A stretch of DNA of 51,721 bases, from assembly GCA_015233015.1 (NCBI GenBank), contig JADFYO010000021.1, positions 1-51,721 on the forward strand, written 5' to 3'. Made by a program: the position numbers and the translations under genes. This document shows, in pieces, positions 19,108 through 28,548 of the stretch; position 1 is the stretch's first letter, and every line of letters begins with the position of its first letter. Below the pieces are notes generated by a model. That model saw only the letters and a list, made by a program, of their open reading frames with translations, ran no database searches and was not told where the DNA came from. Origin of the DNA: Nitrospirota bacterium (lineage in GTDB: Bacteria; Nitrospirota; Thermodesulfovibrionia; Thermodesulfovibrionales; Magnetobacteriaceae).

Positions 19108-20192
19108 ACAGTTTAAAAGTAGAATTAGGCGAAAGAAGCTACGAAATCTCAATCGAAAGCGGCGCAATAGCATCGCTTGGAGAGAGGATGGCCTCATTCT
19201 TAGGGTTTAATGAAAAAATCGCGGTAGTCTCTAACAAGACTGTATTCGATCTTTATGGGGCAAGAGTCACTGCATCACTTGAAAAGGCAGGATTTGAGGT
19301 ATCCAGCATATTTATCCATGATGGGGAGGTCTTTAAAGACCTGAAACAGGTGGAACATGTCCTCAACGAGATGTTTAATTTCGGACTTGACAGGAAGTCT
19401 GCCGTCGTAGCGCTTGGCGGAGGTGTCGTGGGTGATTTAGCCGGTTTTGCCGCGTCAATCTATATGCGCGGCATTGCTTTGGTACAAGTGCCGACGACCC
19501 TGCTTTCTCAGGTTGACAGCTCCGTAGGGGGAAAGACAGGCGTCAACAACGGCTTTGGGAAAAACATGATAGGCACGTTTTATCAGCCGCGATTTGTCTG
19601 TATCGATGTAGACACATTGAAAACCCTCCCTGAGCGCGAACTAAGGGCTGGTATTGCCGAGGTAATCAAATATGGAATAATAGAAGACGCTGAACTTTTT
19701 AGATTTTTGAAGGACAATCGCAGGGAAATTCACTCACATGACGCCGCCGCCCTTAGTCACATAATCCACACATCGTGCAAAATTAAGGCAGACATAGTCT
19801 CTAAGGACGAAAGAGAAGCCGGGCTGCGTGAAATACTAAACTACGGGCACACGGCAGGGCACGCCCTTGAGACTGTTACAGAGTACATAGAATATCTTCA
19901 CGGTGAGGCCGTAGCATGGGGTATGTACGCAGAGGCAAAGATAGCGGTTGCGATGAAGCTATTGTCAGATGCGGCCCTTAGAGAAATTAAAGACCTTATA
20001 GAGGACTATCGCCTGCTAGTGTCAATTCCAAAGGATATAGACATAAGGCGGCTTGTCGAGGCCATGAGCTACGACAAGAAGACCGTAGCCGGCGCAATAA
20101 AGTTCGTCCTTCCGACAGCAATTGGCAGGGTGGAAATCAGAAAAGATATTGGAAAAGACGTTATCCTCAACGCACTGAGTAAGGAGACATAA
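19104..20192 (+). CDS. aroB: 3-dehydroquinate synthase
   Basis: AroB turns DAHP into 3-dehydroquinate using NAD and a divalent metal. The NAD-binding GGGVVGDLAGFAAS, the PTTLLSQVDSSVGGKTGVN substrate region and metal-binding histidines in NYGHTAGHALE and YLHGEAVAWGM are present. 362 residues is full length. The ATG overlaps the aroK stop by 4 bases, so translation is coupled. Confidence 0.96.
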   Translation: MNSLKVELGERSYEISIESGAIASLGERMASFLGFNEKIAVVSNKTVFDLYGARVTASLEKAGFEVSSIFIHDGEVFKDLKQVEHVLNEMFNFGLDRKSAVVALGGGVVGDLAGFAASIYMRGIALVQVPTTLLSQVDSSVGGKTGVNNGFGKNMIGTFYQPRFVCIDVDTLKTLPERELRAGIAEVIKYGIIEDAELFRFLKDNRREIHSHDAAALSHIIHTSCKIKADIVSKDEREAGLREILNYGHTAGHALETVTEYIEYLHGEAVAWGMYAEAKIAVAMKLLSDAALREIKDLIEDYRLLVSIPKDIDIRRLVEAMSYDKKTVAGAIKFVLPTAIGRVEIRKDIGKDVILNALSKET

Positions 20193-20195
20193 AAA

Positions 20196-21101
20196 ATGGG
20201 ATTTACCGACAGACTTAAAAACGGCCTGAGAAAGACCAAAGAAGTCCTGCTCATGGACGTTGAGACCATATTTAAAGGCAAGGCAATAGATGACCAGACC
20301 ATAGAAGCGTTCGAAGAGGCGCTTCTTGCCTCCGACATAGGCGTTAAGGCAACCACAGAGATAGTCGAAGGACTGCGGGGCAGATACGAAAGCGGCTCTC
20401 TAAAAACAGTTGAGCATGTGAAGGAATTCCTGAAGCAGAGCATCGGAGACATGCTCGGCCTGCCGCAGCCGTTTGTCTTATATCAGGAAAGGCCATTTGT
20501 GGTGCTGTGTGTCGGGGTAAACGGGGTCGGCAAGACCACAACTATTGGGAAAATTGCGAGCAAGGCAGTCTCAGAAGGCCATTCCGTGATACTCGCAGCC
20601 GCGGACACATTCCGGGCCGCGGCCATAGAGCAGCTCGACATATGGGCCACGAGAAGCCATGCCAATATAGTAAAACACCAGCATGGCTCAGACCCCGCAG
20701 CCGTTGCCTACGACGCCATCGAGGCCGCTAAGGCGAGGGCTATTGACCTTGTCATCGTAGATACGGCCGGACGGCTTCACAACAAGAGCCACTTGATGGA
20801 GGAATTGAAAAAAATAAAGAGGGTGATAAATAAATCTATCCCCGGAGCCCCACACGAAACCCTGCTCGTTATTGACGCCACAAACGGCCAAAACGCCCTC
20901 CATCAGGCAAAAATATTCAATGAGGCAGTAGGCGTCACCGGCATAGCCCTTACTAAAATGGACGGCACAGCCAAAGGCGGCATCGTCCTGTCAATAAAAA
21001 AAGAACTGAATATCCCAATCCGGCTGATAGGCATAGGGGAAGGCATAGAAGACTGCCGTGATTTCATCCCCGCGGAGTTCACCGCGGCGCTCTTTGACTG
21101 A
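20196..21101 (+). CDS. ftsY: FtsY, signal recognition particle receptor
   Basis: FtsY is the SRP-type GTPase that docks ribosome-SRP complexes at the membrane. The NG domain shows G1 GVNGVGKTTTIGKIA, DTFRAAAIEQL, G3 DTAGRLH, G4 TKMDGTAKGG and the closing GIGEGIEDCRDF. At 301 residues it lacks the long acidic A domain of the E. coli protein; only a short helical N-terminal segment precedes the NG domain. It lies 3 bases after aroB. Confidence 0.96.
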   Translation: MGFTDRLKNGLRKTKEVLLMDVETIFKGKAIDDQTIEAFEEALLASDIGVKATTEIVEGLRGRYESGSLKTVEHVKEFLKQSIGDMLGLPQPFVLYQERPFVVLCVGVNGVGKTTTIGKIASKAVSEGHSVILAAADTFRAAAIEQLDIWATRSHANIVKHQHGSDPAAVAYDAIEAAKARAIDLVIVDTAGRLHNKSHLMEELKKIKRVINKSIPGAPHETLLVIDATNGQNALHQAKIFNEAVGVTGIALTKMDGTAKGGIVLSIKKELNIPIRLIGIGEGIEDCRDFIPAEFTAALFD

Positions 21102-21106
21102 AGCCA

Positions 21107-22633
21107 GTGCGGATAAAATCAGTTATTTACTGGGCAGCAATGTCTTTTTTGCTTGTTTATTCCATGAGTACATACCATGTGTGGGATACAATACGCGCAT
21201 TTAAACACCCCGTTGACCCAAGCGTCTATTTACAGGCCGATTCAAGCGAATATTACAGTGTGGCGGCAGAATACCAAAAAAGCGGCCAGGTTGTTTTAAA
21301 AAACTACAAGCTGCCCTTATATCCGATATTTCTGCTTTTTTGCTCTGTTATCGATAAAAGACTGGAGCTGGTATTTCTTATTCAGAAATTGTTGTATATC
21401 ATTTCATTTTTCGTTCTTGCCTGTTTCATAGGTGAGTATATAAACAAGGCGCTGGCGCTCTTTTATACGTTTTTTGTTTATCATTTCAGCAAATTCCCCA
21501 ATCAAATCCTGACAGAGGGTCTTGCCTATGGGCTGATTGTCCTTATTTTTGCGTTTATACTGAGATATTTGTACAGGAGGGATATCTTTTCCCTTGCGGC
21601 CTCTTCAATTCTTATTTCATTGGCGCTTCTGCTGAGGGGTAATTTTATAGCCCTGTTGATAAATGTTTTCCTTTTGGGCATATTCGTAGTTCAAAAACGG
21701 AGTTTATATAATAAAAGGACACAGTTCCTCGTGCATCTTTTGCTGCCTTCGGCGGTCATATTCGGGGTGCTTTTTTCGTGGATGGCATATCAGGGGATGC
21801 GGACAAACCAAAAAGCGGCATATGCAAATTATGGCTGGTTTACGACGGCAAGTTTTGTCGCGCCATATTACAGCGGCAAAGACATTGTAAAAGACAGCCT
21901 CAAAGGCGCTATAGAGTCTGAGATTTTGAAGATCGTAAAAACCAATATCAACCCCTATGACTCGTTTTTGGTAACGACGAGCTTCATTCAGGAAGTCCAT
22001 GATGTCCGCGAGGTTTCATCGGCGTCATGTGCCTCAAACACGGACTATCCTTTTTGTATCACTGAAAACAGGAAACTGTTCTGGTTTCACTATTATATGA
22101 GCGACTACTACGCAAACCGCGTAATAGGCGCCGCCACAGCCGCAAGATACAAGCAGGACAGTAATGCTCAAAAAAATATCCCCGAAACAGCCCTAATCAA
22201 CACAGTTGCACAGGACATTGTCATGGATGTGCTGAAGAGAAATCCAGGGCAATATTTTAAACTTGTATATCTGAACCTTGCAAGAATATACGGGCTGCCG
22301 ATGTCAAAGGAGGAACTCTCGGAGTTTCCCCTAAGGCTTGCACACCCGTTAGTGTGGTTTCTCGATACCGGATATTCGCAGTGTTTTCTGATAGCCGGCT
22401 TCATACTTATGTTTATTGCCGTGGAAAGGAGGTTTAGGTTTGAGAGGGCGGTGTGGTTTTTCTTTTTAGTTATATTTATTAACAACTTATGTCTTGATGT
22501 GGTTATCTCCCTATCCAATGTGGCACAGGAGAGGTTCTGGTTTTTGTTCCTGTGGATGTGGTTCGCGTTTGACTTCGGTTTGATATTCTTATTGCCGGCC
22601 GAAATTTTCAGGCGTAAACGCCGCTCTGCCTGA
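21107..22633 (+). CDS. Polytopic membrane protein, GT-C glycosyltransferase-like
   Basis: A 508-residue protein with an N-terminal membrane segment, an acidic first loop (ADSSEYYSVAAEY), then about eight to ten hydrophobic segments, a soluble middle region (~240-410) and a last membrane pair. An acidic motif in the first large loop after TM1 and a mainly helical membrane half are typical of GT-C fold enzymes that use lipid-linked sugars, such as the PMT/ArnT groups. I cannot assign a substrate. It starts with GTG 5 bases after ftsY and could be cotranscribed. It might instead be a non-enzymatic membrane protein. Confidence 0.6.
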   Translation: MRIKSVIYWAAMSFLLVYSMSTYHVWDTIRAFKHPVDPSVYLQADSSEYYSVAAEYQKSGQVVLKNYKLPLYPIFLLFCSVIDKRLELVFLIQKLLYIISFFVLACFIGEYINKALALFYTFFVYHFSKFPNQILTEGLAYGLIVLIFAFILRYLYRRDIFSLAASSILISLALLLRGNFIALLINVFLLGIFVVQKRSLYNKRTQFLVHLLLPSAVIFGVLFSWMAYQGMRTNQKAAYANYGWFTTASFVAPYYSGKDIVKDSLKGAIESEILKIVKTNINPYDSFLVTTSFIQEVHDVREVSSASCASNTDYPFCITENRKLFWFHYYMSDYYANRVIGAATAARYKQDSNAQKNIPETALINTVAQDIVMDVLKRNPGQYFKLVYLNLARIYGLPMSKEELSEFPLRLAHPLVWFLDTGYSQCFLIAGFILMFIAVERRFRFERAVWFFFLVIFINNLCLDVVISLSNVAQERFWFLFLWMWFAFDFGLIFLLPAEIFRRKRRSA

Positions 22634-22712
22634 CGAGGCGCCTTTTAGCGCTTGCTTTTTTTGTTAAAATAATGTTTAAATGATGCTATCTGGGTAGTGG
22701 TAAAAAATAGTA

Positions 22713-22742
22713 TTGAAAATAATTGTACACGTGTATTATAAT
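22713..22742 (+). promoter_or_regulatory. Sigma-70-type promoter
   Basis: TTGAAA (22713-22718), an 18-base spacer and a perfect TATAAT (22737-22742), about 60 bases before the response-regulator ATG at 22803. Confidence 0.65.
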
Positions 22743-22802
22743 AACAGCGTAAGAGAAATGGCAGGATGTCATAGCGTAAGTCTGATAAGACGGAGGTCTG
22801 TG

Positions 22803-23300
22803 ATGGCTATAGTTGAACACGTAAACGATCAGGATAGTTCAGACTGGAAGGAGTTGTTTGGCGAGGAAATGAGGAAAAACACCTCCATTCTCTGCGTCGA
22901 GGACGAGGCTATTATATTAGAGGGCATGAAGATAGTCCTCAGGCGAAGGTTTAACAAGGTATATACGGCTACTAACGGGAAAGAGGGGATCGAGATATTT
23001 GAACATAATAAAATCGATATAATTATAACCGACATATTAATGCCAATAATGGACGGGCTTGAGATGGCTTCAAAGATAAAGAAGATAAGTCCCGACACAC
23101 CGATATTGGTATTGACCGCCCTCAACGAAGAGCCGTTCTTAAAAAAGGCTGCCGCCCTCGGCCTTTACGACTATATAGCCAAGCCCTACTGTGACGACGA
23201 ATTCTTTGAAATCCTCTACAAGGCAGCCTTTGAAGTACATAAACGCAAAAATAAAGCATTTGCCGCCGCCGCAGAGACAGATATTGCCGGGCTGATGTAA
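22803..23300 (+). CDS. Single-domain response regulator
   Basis: A 165-residue CheY-like protein. After a ~25-residue lead (MAIVEHVNDQDSSDW) comes one receiver domain: acidic pair CVEDEAI, phospho-aspartate in IIITDILMP, Thr in VLTALNEE and lysine in YIAKPYCDD. The short Ala-rich tail has no output domain. GGAGG lies 8 bases before the chosen ATG at 22803; a longer open frame starts inside the promoter and is not used. No kinase is adjacent. Confidence 0.9.
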   Translation: MAIVEHVNDQDSSDWKELFGEEMRKNTSILCVEDEAIILEGMKIVLRRRFNKVYTATNGKEGIEIFEHNKIDIIITDILMPIMDGLEMASKIKKISPDTPILVLTALNEEPFLKKAAALGLYDYIAKPYCDDEFFEILYKAAFEVHKRKNKAFAAAAETDIAGLM

Positions 23301-23309
23301 AGATGAAGG

Positions 23310-25214
23310 TTAGCGTTTAAACATTATCTTCAGCGCAGTCAGGCCCTCTTCGTATGTCTTTGAAATGTCGGCGTCCATTTTGTCAAAGAGCGCAAGCATT
23401 GAGCCGTTTGAGCTTATTACCTCGGCGGTAAACCCAAACAATCCGCGCTTTTTGGCTATTAATGTGAGGTAGTTAAGGAGTTCCCTCCCAATGCCCTTCC
23501 CATGATATTGGTCCCTGACGACGAAGGCGGCGTCGGCGGCGTTTGCATCTTTTAAAATAGTATATTGCCCTATGCCGGCGGCGAGTTCCCTCTCCCCTTC
23601 TTTTACGACTGCAAGGAGCACCATTTTATTTACGTAATCTATCGAGATAAACTCCTGCAGCCTTTCGTGAGGCATATCCCTTCTTACGGAGATGAATCTC
23701 TTGTAGAGTGAGTCATCGGAGAGGGAGTAGAAGAAATCCTTCAGCATGGGTTCGTCGGTTATTTTTACCGGTCTGAGAAGGATTTCGATATTGTTCCCGA
23801 CGGTTTTATATGTCTCGAGTTCTTCTGGATAGCGGACGCGTCCGCCGTGAGTATATGTCTGGTCCTTATAAATAAGGTTTGCCTTTTTTGCCTCATCGAT
23901 AAGCTGCTCTCTGAAAGAGGGGTGGGCGATAGAGATCAGCTCCATAGCCCGCTCCCTGATGTTTTTCCCATGCAGGCAGGCAATGCCGTATTCGGTTACG
24001 ACGTAGTGGATGTCTCCTCTGTTTAATGTAATGCCGGCGCCTTCCTGTAAGAATGGAACGATGCGGGAGATGGTCGTATGAGTGCCGTCGGGGGCGGCTA
24101 ATGTGGCGGTCGATTCGATGGCAAGTATAGCCTTTCCGCCTTTTGCCATAACTGCGCCGCGCATAAAATCCGCCTGACCGCCTATGCCGCTGAAAAAGGT
24201 CTTTCCAATAGATTCAGCCGATGACTGCCCCGTAAGGTCTATCTCGAGGGCGGTGTTTATGGCCGCCATATTATCATGTGATGCGATGACCATTGGGTTA
24301 TTGGTGTAGTCAATCGTGCGGAACTCTACCGAGGGGTTATCGTGTATGAAGGCATACGTGTCTTTGGTGGCCATGCAGAAAGACGCCACTGTTTTGCCGT
24401 GGTTGATGGTTTTTCGTGAATTGTCGGCCGCACCGCACTGTATCAACCCGACAAGGCCGTCCGACAGGAGTTCGGAGTGAATGCCGAGGTGTCTTTTCCC
24501 CTTTAAGTTTGCGGCCACGGCGTCCGGTATGCTGCCATAGCCCACTTGCAGGGTGTCGCCGTCTTCGATGAGCCTCGAGACGTACTGCCCGATTTTTTCG
24601 GCAGACGCGAAATCTGCGTCAAACCCGTACTCAAGCAGGGGTTCGTCAGCCGATATGATAAAATTAACGTCCCTGACGTGGATAAAACCGTCGCCGTGGA
24701 CGCGCGGCATGTTTGTATTGACCTGTGCAATTACCAGCTCTGCCGTTTCCACCGCAGCCTTAACGATGTCAACTCCTATGCCGAGGCTCATGTAGCCGTG
24801 CTTGTCTGGCGGAGATGTCTGGATAAGGGCAACATCTATGGGCACCAATCTCTGGTAGAAGAGCTGCGGCACATGGGATAAAAAAACGGGCGTGTAATCG
24901 GCAAGGCCGCTGTTTACGGCGCTGCGGGTGTCCTGCCCGACGAAAAAAGAGTTATGCCGGAAAGTGTTTTTAAACTTTTCCTGCGTATATGCGGCAACGC
25001 CTAATGTCCAGACATGCAGCACCTCGGCATCGAAAAAGGCCTTTGGATTACTCTCGACATATTTGATGAGCGCGCTGACCAGGTACTGCGGCTCGGCGCA
25101 GCCTGTACCGATAAAAATCCTGTCCCCGCGCCTGATATGGCCGAAGATATACTCCTCGGAGGCGAACTTCTCCACATACATGCGCTGGAGTTCAGGGTCG
25201 AAAGCCACAGCCAA
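23310..25214 (-). CDS. Acetyl-CoA hydrolase/CoA-transferase fused to a GNAT domain
   Basis: A 634-residue fusion. Residues ~1-440 are a family I CoA-transferase of the acetyl-CoA hydrolase/4-hydroxybutyrate CoA-transferase group (QTSPPDKHGYMSLG, HSELLSDGLVGLIQCGAADN, GIGGQADFMRGA, VTEYGIACLHGKNIRERA). Residues ~480-634 are a GNAT acyltransferase with the acetyl-CoA loop DQYHGKGIGREL. It may recycle acyl-CoA and acetylate a protein or small molecule in response to acetyl-CoA. It starts with TTG one base after the rubrerythrin stop; an ATG at residue 12 is an alternative. Confidence 0.88.
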   Translation of the reverse strand: MAVAFDPELQRMYVEKFASEEYIFGHIRRGDRIFIGTGCAEPQYLVSALIKYVESNPKAFFDAEVLHVWTLGVAAYTQEKFKNTFRHNSFFVGQDTRSAVNSGLADYTPVFLSHVPQLFYQRLVPIDVALIQTSPPDKHGYMSLGIGVDIVKAAVETAELVIAQVNTNMPRVHGDGFIHVRDVNFIISADEPLLEYGFDADFASAEKIGQYVSRLIEDGDTLQVGYGSIPDAVAANLKGKRHLGIHSELLSDGLVGLIQCGAADNSRKTINHGKTVASFCMATKDTYAFIHDNPSVEFRTIDYTNNPMVIASHDNMAAINTALEIDLTGQSSAESIGKTFFSGIGGQADFMRGAVMAKGGKAILAIESTATLAAPDGTHTTISRIVPFLQEGAGITLNRGDIHYVVTEYGIACLHGKNIRERAMELISIAHPSFREQLIDEAKKANLIYKDQTYTHGGRVRYPEELETYKTVGNNIEILLRPVKITDEPMLKDFFYSLSDDSLYKRFISVRRDMPHERLQEFISIDYVNKMVLLAVVKEGERELAAGIGQYTILKDANAADAAFVVRDQYHGKGIGRELLNYLTLIAKKRGLFGFTAEVISSNGSMLALFDKMDADISKTYEEGLTALKIMFKR

Positions 25215-25215
25215 A

Positions 25216-25794
25216 CTAGTAGTTTTCTTCTTTTCTCTGAAAATATGCCTTAGGATGGCCGCAGGCCGGGCACTTATCAGGGGCCTTAATGCCCTCTGCC
25301 ACGTAGCCGCACTTTCTGCATTTCCATTTCACAGGCTCTTTGCTGGTGAAAACGGTATCATCCTCTATGTTTTTCATTAGAGCGAGGAATCTTTGTTCGT
25401 GCTGCCTTTCAACTACTGAAATTGCCCTGAAGGCGGCCGCGACTTCTTTAAACCCTTCCTCTTCGGCAATTTTTGCGGCCTCTGGATACAGCCTCGTGTA
25501 CTCTTCATGTTCACCTTCGGCAGCAGCCCTGAGATTATCCTTTGTCGTGCCGATTACACCGGCGGGATAGGAGGCGGTAATCTCAACCATGCCGCCTTCG
25601 AGAAACCTGAAGAATTTCTTGGCGTGTGAGATTTCGTTTTCAGCCGTTTCAGTGAAAATAGCCGAGATTTGTTCATAACCCTCTTTTTTTGCGGCGGCGG
25701 CAAAGAACGTGTAACGATTTCTTGCCTGTGATTCACCTGCGAAGGAGGCGAGGAGGTTTTTCTCTGTCCTGGTTCCCCTGATGTTTTTGTTCAT
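25216..25794 (-). CDS. Rubrerythrin
   Basis: A 192-residue rubrerythrin, a non-haem di-iron peroxidase that protects anaerobes from hydrogen peroxide. The ferritin-like domain carries the E..ExxH motifs (FAGESQARNRY, TAENEISHAKKF, EGEHEEY, VERQHEQRF). The C-terminal rubredoxin-like domain has CRKCGYVAEG and CPACGHPKAYF. AGGAGGATACACTA precedes the ATG. Cotranscription with the following CoA-transferase fusion is likely (1-base gap). Fits the nitrogenase-bearing, oxygen-sensitive lifestyle. Confidence 0.96.
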   Translation of the reverse strand: MNKNIRGTRTEKNLLASFAGESQARNRYTFFAAAAKKEGYEQISAIFTETAENEISHAKKFFRFLEGGMVEITASYPAGVIGTTKDNLRAAAEGEHEEYTRLYPEAAKIAEEEGFKEVAAAFRAISVVERQHEQRFLALMKNIEDDTVFTSKEPVKWKCRKCGYVAEGIKAPDKCPACGHPKAYFQRKEENY

Positions 25795-25850
25795 TAGTGT
25801 ATCCTCCTGAATTTTTGACTTGTTATGCCGTCATGATATGAACAATTACC

Positions 25851-27944
25851 TTACCGGTAAGGCAGAAATACGGAGAACACAGAGCCTTCTCCATGAGTGC
25901 TTTTTGCTGTGATGCTGCCGCCGTGTTCTTCTACGATTTTTCTGCTTATAGAAAGGCCAAGCCCCGTGCCGCGCCCCATTTCTTTTGTCGAGAAGAACGG
26001 CTCAAAGATCATCTTCAGTTTATCGTGTGGGATGCCTGAACCAGAGTCGGCCACCTGTATGACGGCAAATGGTTTGTCGTCTATAATGGTCGTTGCCGTG
26101 GTAACCTTGATAGAGCCTTTGTAGTCCATCGAGTCTATAGCGTTGGATATAAGATTATCGATGACCTGGCGTATCTGCCCCCTGTCTATGTGAATTGGTT
26201 CGAGGACTGGCAGGTCTTTTTGCAGCTCGATGGACTTTTTCCTGCAAATCTCTTCGTAATTCATCAGCGAATCCATCACGACATCGTTTAGATCATGAGT
26301 GGTGAGGCTGAGTGTTGCCCCTTTGGAATACGACAGAATGTCTCTCAGGATATTCTCCAGCCTTGTGGACTCAGAGCAGATGATCTCGGCGTATTCTTTT
26401 TCTTTGGTGCCATCGGTGATTCTCCTAAGCAGGCGTCTGGCGAAACCGCCGAGGGCTGCTAATGGATTTCTGATCTCGTGGGCAACGCTTGCCGAGAGGC
26501 GCCCCAGTGCCGATAATTTTTCGGACTGCGCAAGTTGTTCCTGAAGTTTCTGTTTTTCGTACTCGGCGCGGTTCCTGTCGATTATACCCGCCGTGGTATC
26601 GGCAACTGCACGCAGAAATGCCTCTTCCATCTCGTTTCTCTTGTGGCCGGCATTGACATATAAATTTATCACGCCCAGAAGCCGCCCGCTTATCATCACC
26701 GGCACGCAGTAATGCCCGTGGTTCGCCATGCCATCATAGTGGACATGGTGACATTCGTCTAATTCGCTTGCAAAGACGATTTCGCGTTTTTGAGCGCATA
26801 ATCCACAGAGACACTTCCCTGCTGGGATATTCTTACACACTTCTTTCAGATAATCCGACAGGCCTTTTTCAGTTTCCATGATAAGCATTTCGGTCTCTTC
26901 ATTATACAGAAATATCGAGCCTTTTGACTGTAATGAAAGCCACGGGATGGACAGTATCAATGTCATGACGTGCGAAAGCTGCTCTTTCATCGATATAGGT
27001 TCTATTGAAATCTCAAGAACAGAGTTGATGACGCGCTGTATCAGGTAGTTCCGGTTTATCTGTTCCTCCATGCGGGTGCGCTGAGCAATTTCATCTATAA
27101 GTTTTTCGTTTGAGAGTGTCAGCTCTCTGGTACGTTGTTCGACGCTTTTCTCAAGCTCGTCTTTAGCGGCTTCGAGGGCTTTTTTGGCCTTATCCATGCC
27201 GGTAATGTCGCGAGATATGCCGATTACGCCGATTATACGGCCATCGCTGCCCGTCCAGGGGATTTTAGTTGCAGAGACCCAGACCTCCTGTCCATTTCTG
27301 CGGGTATGTTTTTCTACATTTCCAATGACGGCCGTGCCGGTTGCCATGATGTTATTCTCGATAGCGGCTGATGCTTTGGCTTCGCCTTCAGACATGAAGT
27401 CAAAGTCTGTCTTTCCAATCATTTGCTTTATCGTGGTGTTGGAGTGTTCCGCCTTGGCCTTATTCACCAGGACGAACCTGCACTTAGCGTCCTTGAAATA
27501 GATAGAGTCGGGAATATTATCCATCAGCGTCATAAGGGGTTCGTGTTTGAGGGCTATTGCCTTTAAACCAGAAAGCCGTGCTGCGTGTCTGATTATTCCC
27601 GTGAGTTCGTGTGTGTTAATAGGTTTCCTCAAAAATAATTCGATACCTGCCTTAAAGAACCATTCTGACTGTTCACCGCCATGCTCCCCCGTAAGGGCGA
27701 TGATTGTGGCTGTTGGGGTGTTGTTGACAGGGATTTGGGTCATTAACGCGTTGGGGAAATCAGTAAATTGCTCGTCATCGTCGAGGATAACTGCGGCAGG
27801 CCTGCTATTAAGGCTGACACTTATTGCCTCATCGATTGTAATGGCGAAGAGTATATTAAACTCGCCGACGGTCTTCTCCGCGCCGCGAAGCGCGGCCATG
27901 ACAGCGTCATTTGTGGTCAGTGCTAATATGTTAGTTTTCTGCAT
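25851..27944 (-). CDS. Sensor histidine kinase with receiver-like, PAS and GAF domains
   Basis: A 697-residue, probably cytosolic kinase without membrane segments. Residues ~1-130 form a receiver-like domain (VILDDDEQF at the Asp site, LRKPINTHEL at the Lys site). A PAS domain follows (~140-260; DNIPDSIYFKDAKCRFVLVNK), then a helical linker, a GAF domain (~300-465; cysteine-rich CLCGLCAQKRE and ECHHVHY may bind a metal or haem), a HisKA helix with the phospho-His in SVAHEIRNPLAALGG, and HATPase_c (NLISNAIDSM, DSGSGI, GRGTGLGLSI). The signal is unknown. The start has no Shine-Dalgarno sequence; see the promoter entry. Confidence 0.93.
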   Translation of the reverse strand: MQKTNILALTTNDAVMAALRGAEKTVGEFNILFAITIDEAISVSLNSRPAAVILDDDEQFTDFPNALMTQIPVNNTPTATIIALTGEHGGEQSEWFFKAGIELFLRKPINTHELTGIIRHAARLSGLKAIALKHEPLMTLMDNIPDSIYFKDAKCRFVLVNKAKAEHSNTTIKQMIGKTDFDFMSEGEAKASAAIENNIMATGTAVIGNVEKHTRRNGQEVWVSATKIPWTGSDGRIIGVIGISRDITGMDKAKKALEAAKDELEKSVEQRTRELTLSNEKLIDEIAQRTRMEEQINRNYLIQRVINSVLEISIEPISMKEQLSHVMTLILSIPWLSLQSKGSIFLYNEETEMLIMETEKGLSDYLKEVCKNIPAGKCLCGLCAQKREIVFASELDECHHVHYDGMANHGHYCVPVMISGRLLGVINLYVNAGHKRNEMEEAFLRAVADTTAGIIDRNRAEYEKQKLQEQLAQSEKLSALGRLSASVAHEIRNPLAALGGFARRLLRRITDGTKEKEYAEIICSESTRLENILRDILSYSKGATLSLTTHDLNDVVMDSLMNYEEICRKKSIELQKDLPVLEPIHIDRGQIRQVIDNLISNAIDSMDYKGSIKVTTATTIIDDKPFAVIQVADSGSGIPHDKLKMIFEPFFSTKEMGRGTGLGLSISRKIVEEHGGSITAKSTHGEGSVFSVFLPYR

Positions 27945-27950
27945 GTATGT

Positions 27951-27979
27951 ATTTTAGTTTTTACCCCACAAATTGTCAA
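27951..27979 (-). promoter_or_regulatory. Sigma-70 promoter of the sensor kinase (possibly leaderless)
   Basis: On the minus strand TTGACA (27974-27979), a 17-base spacer and TAAAAT (27951-27956). The -10 ends 7 bases before the ATG at 27944, so transcription should start at or next to the A of the start codon. Confidence 0.7.
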
Positions 27980-27988
27980 CTTTTTTAA

Positions 27989-28017
27989 TTGACTTTGTCA
28001 TATCTGTCCATTATTAT
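27989..28017 (+). promoter_or_regulatory. Sigma-70 promoter of the YacP-like gene
   Basis: TTGACT (27989-27994), a 17-base spacer and TATTAT (28012-28017), 14 bases before the ATG at 28032. Divergent from the kinase promoter. Confidence 0.6.
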
Positions 28018-28031
28018 ATGAAAGGAATTCG

Positions 28032-28532
28032 ATGGCGGTAAAGATAATCATAGACGGCTATAACCTGATCGGGACACACCACAGCGACCTTAAGGCGCAG
28101 AGGACAAAGCTGATTAATGACCTATCCCTGTATGGAAGGCGCAAGGGGCATGACATGACAGTAGTGTTTGACGGCATAAGAGATGGTTTTAACAGGACAA
28201 GGACGGTAATCGGCAGCGTAATCGTGATATATTCTGGACGGGGAGAAAGCGCTGACGACGTGATAAAGGAAATTATAGGCCGGGCAGGGTTAGCATTTAT
28301 CGTGGTAAGCACGGACAGGGCAATTGCGTCATTTGCATGGTCAAAGAATTGCACCCCGGTCAGGAGCGAGGATTTCTACCGCAAGTTATATCCTGCCCAC
28401 GAGGTAATGGAGGAAGTGCCGGTGGAATACGACGAAGACGACGACGAAACAACCTCCGCAAGCAGGAAAGGCAGTTCGTGGGTCTTATCGAAGAAAGACA
28501 AGATGGTTAAACAAGCGCTGGACAAACTCTGA
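28032..28532 (+). CDS. YacP-like NYN-domain ribonuclease
   Basis: A 166-residue NYN-domain protein (PIN-like fold). The start KIIIDGYNLIGTH carries the first catalytic aspartate, MTVVFDGIRDG the second and SADDVIKEI/VVSTDRAIA the later acidic sites. Bacillus Rae1/YacP of this family cleaves mRNA in the ribosome A site. A C-terminal acidic stretch (EYDEDDDETT) and a basic tail are present. AAGGAATTCG precedes the ATG. It is followed 16 bases later by a DUF167 gene. Confidence 0.85.
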   Translation: MAVKIIIDGYNLIGTHHSDLKAQRTKLINDLSLYGRRKGHDMTVVFDGIRDGFNRTRTVIGSVIVIYSGRGESADDVIKEIIGRAGLAFIVVSTDRAIASFAWSKNCTPVRSEDFYRKLYPAHEVMEEVPVEYDEDDDETTSASRKGSSWVLSKKDKMVKQALDKL

Positions 28533-28548
28533 GTTTAGCGCATCTCCA

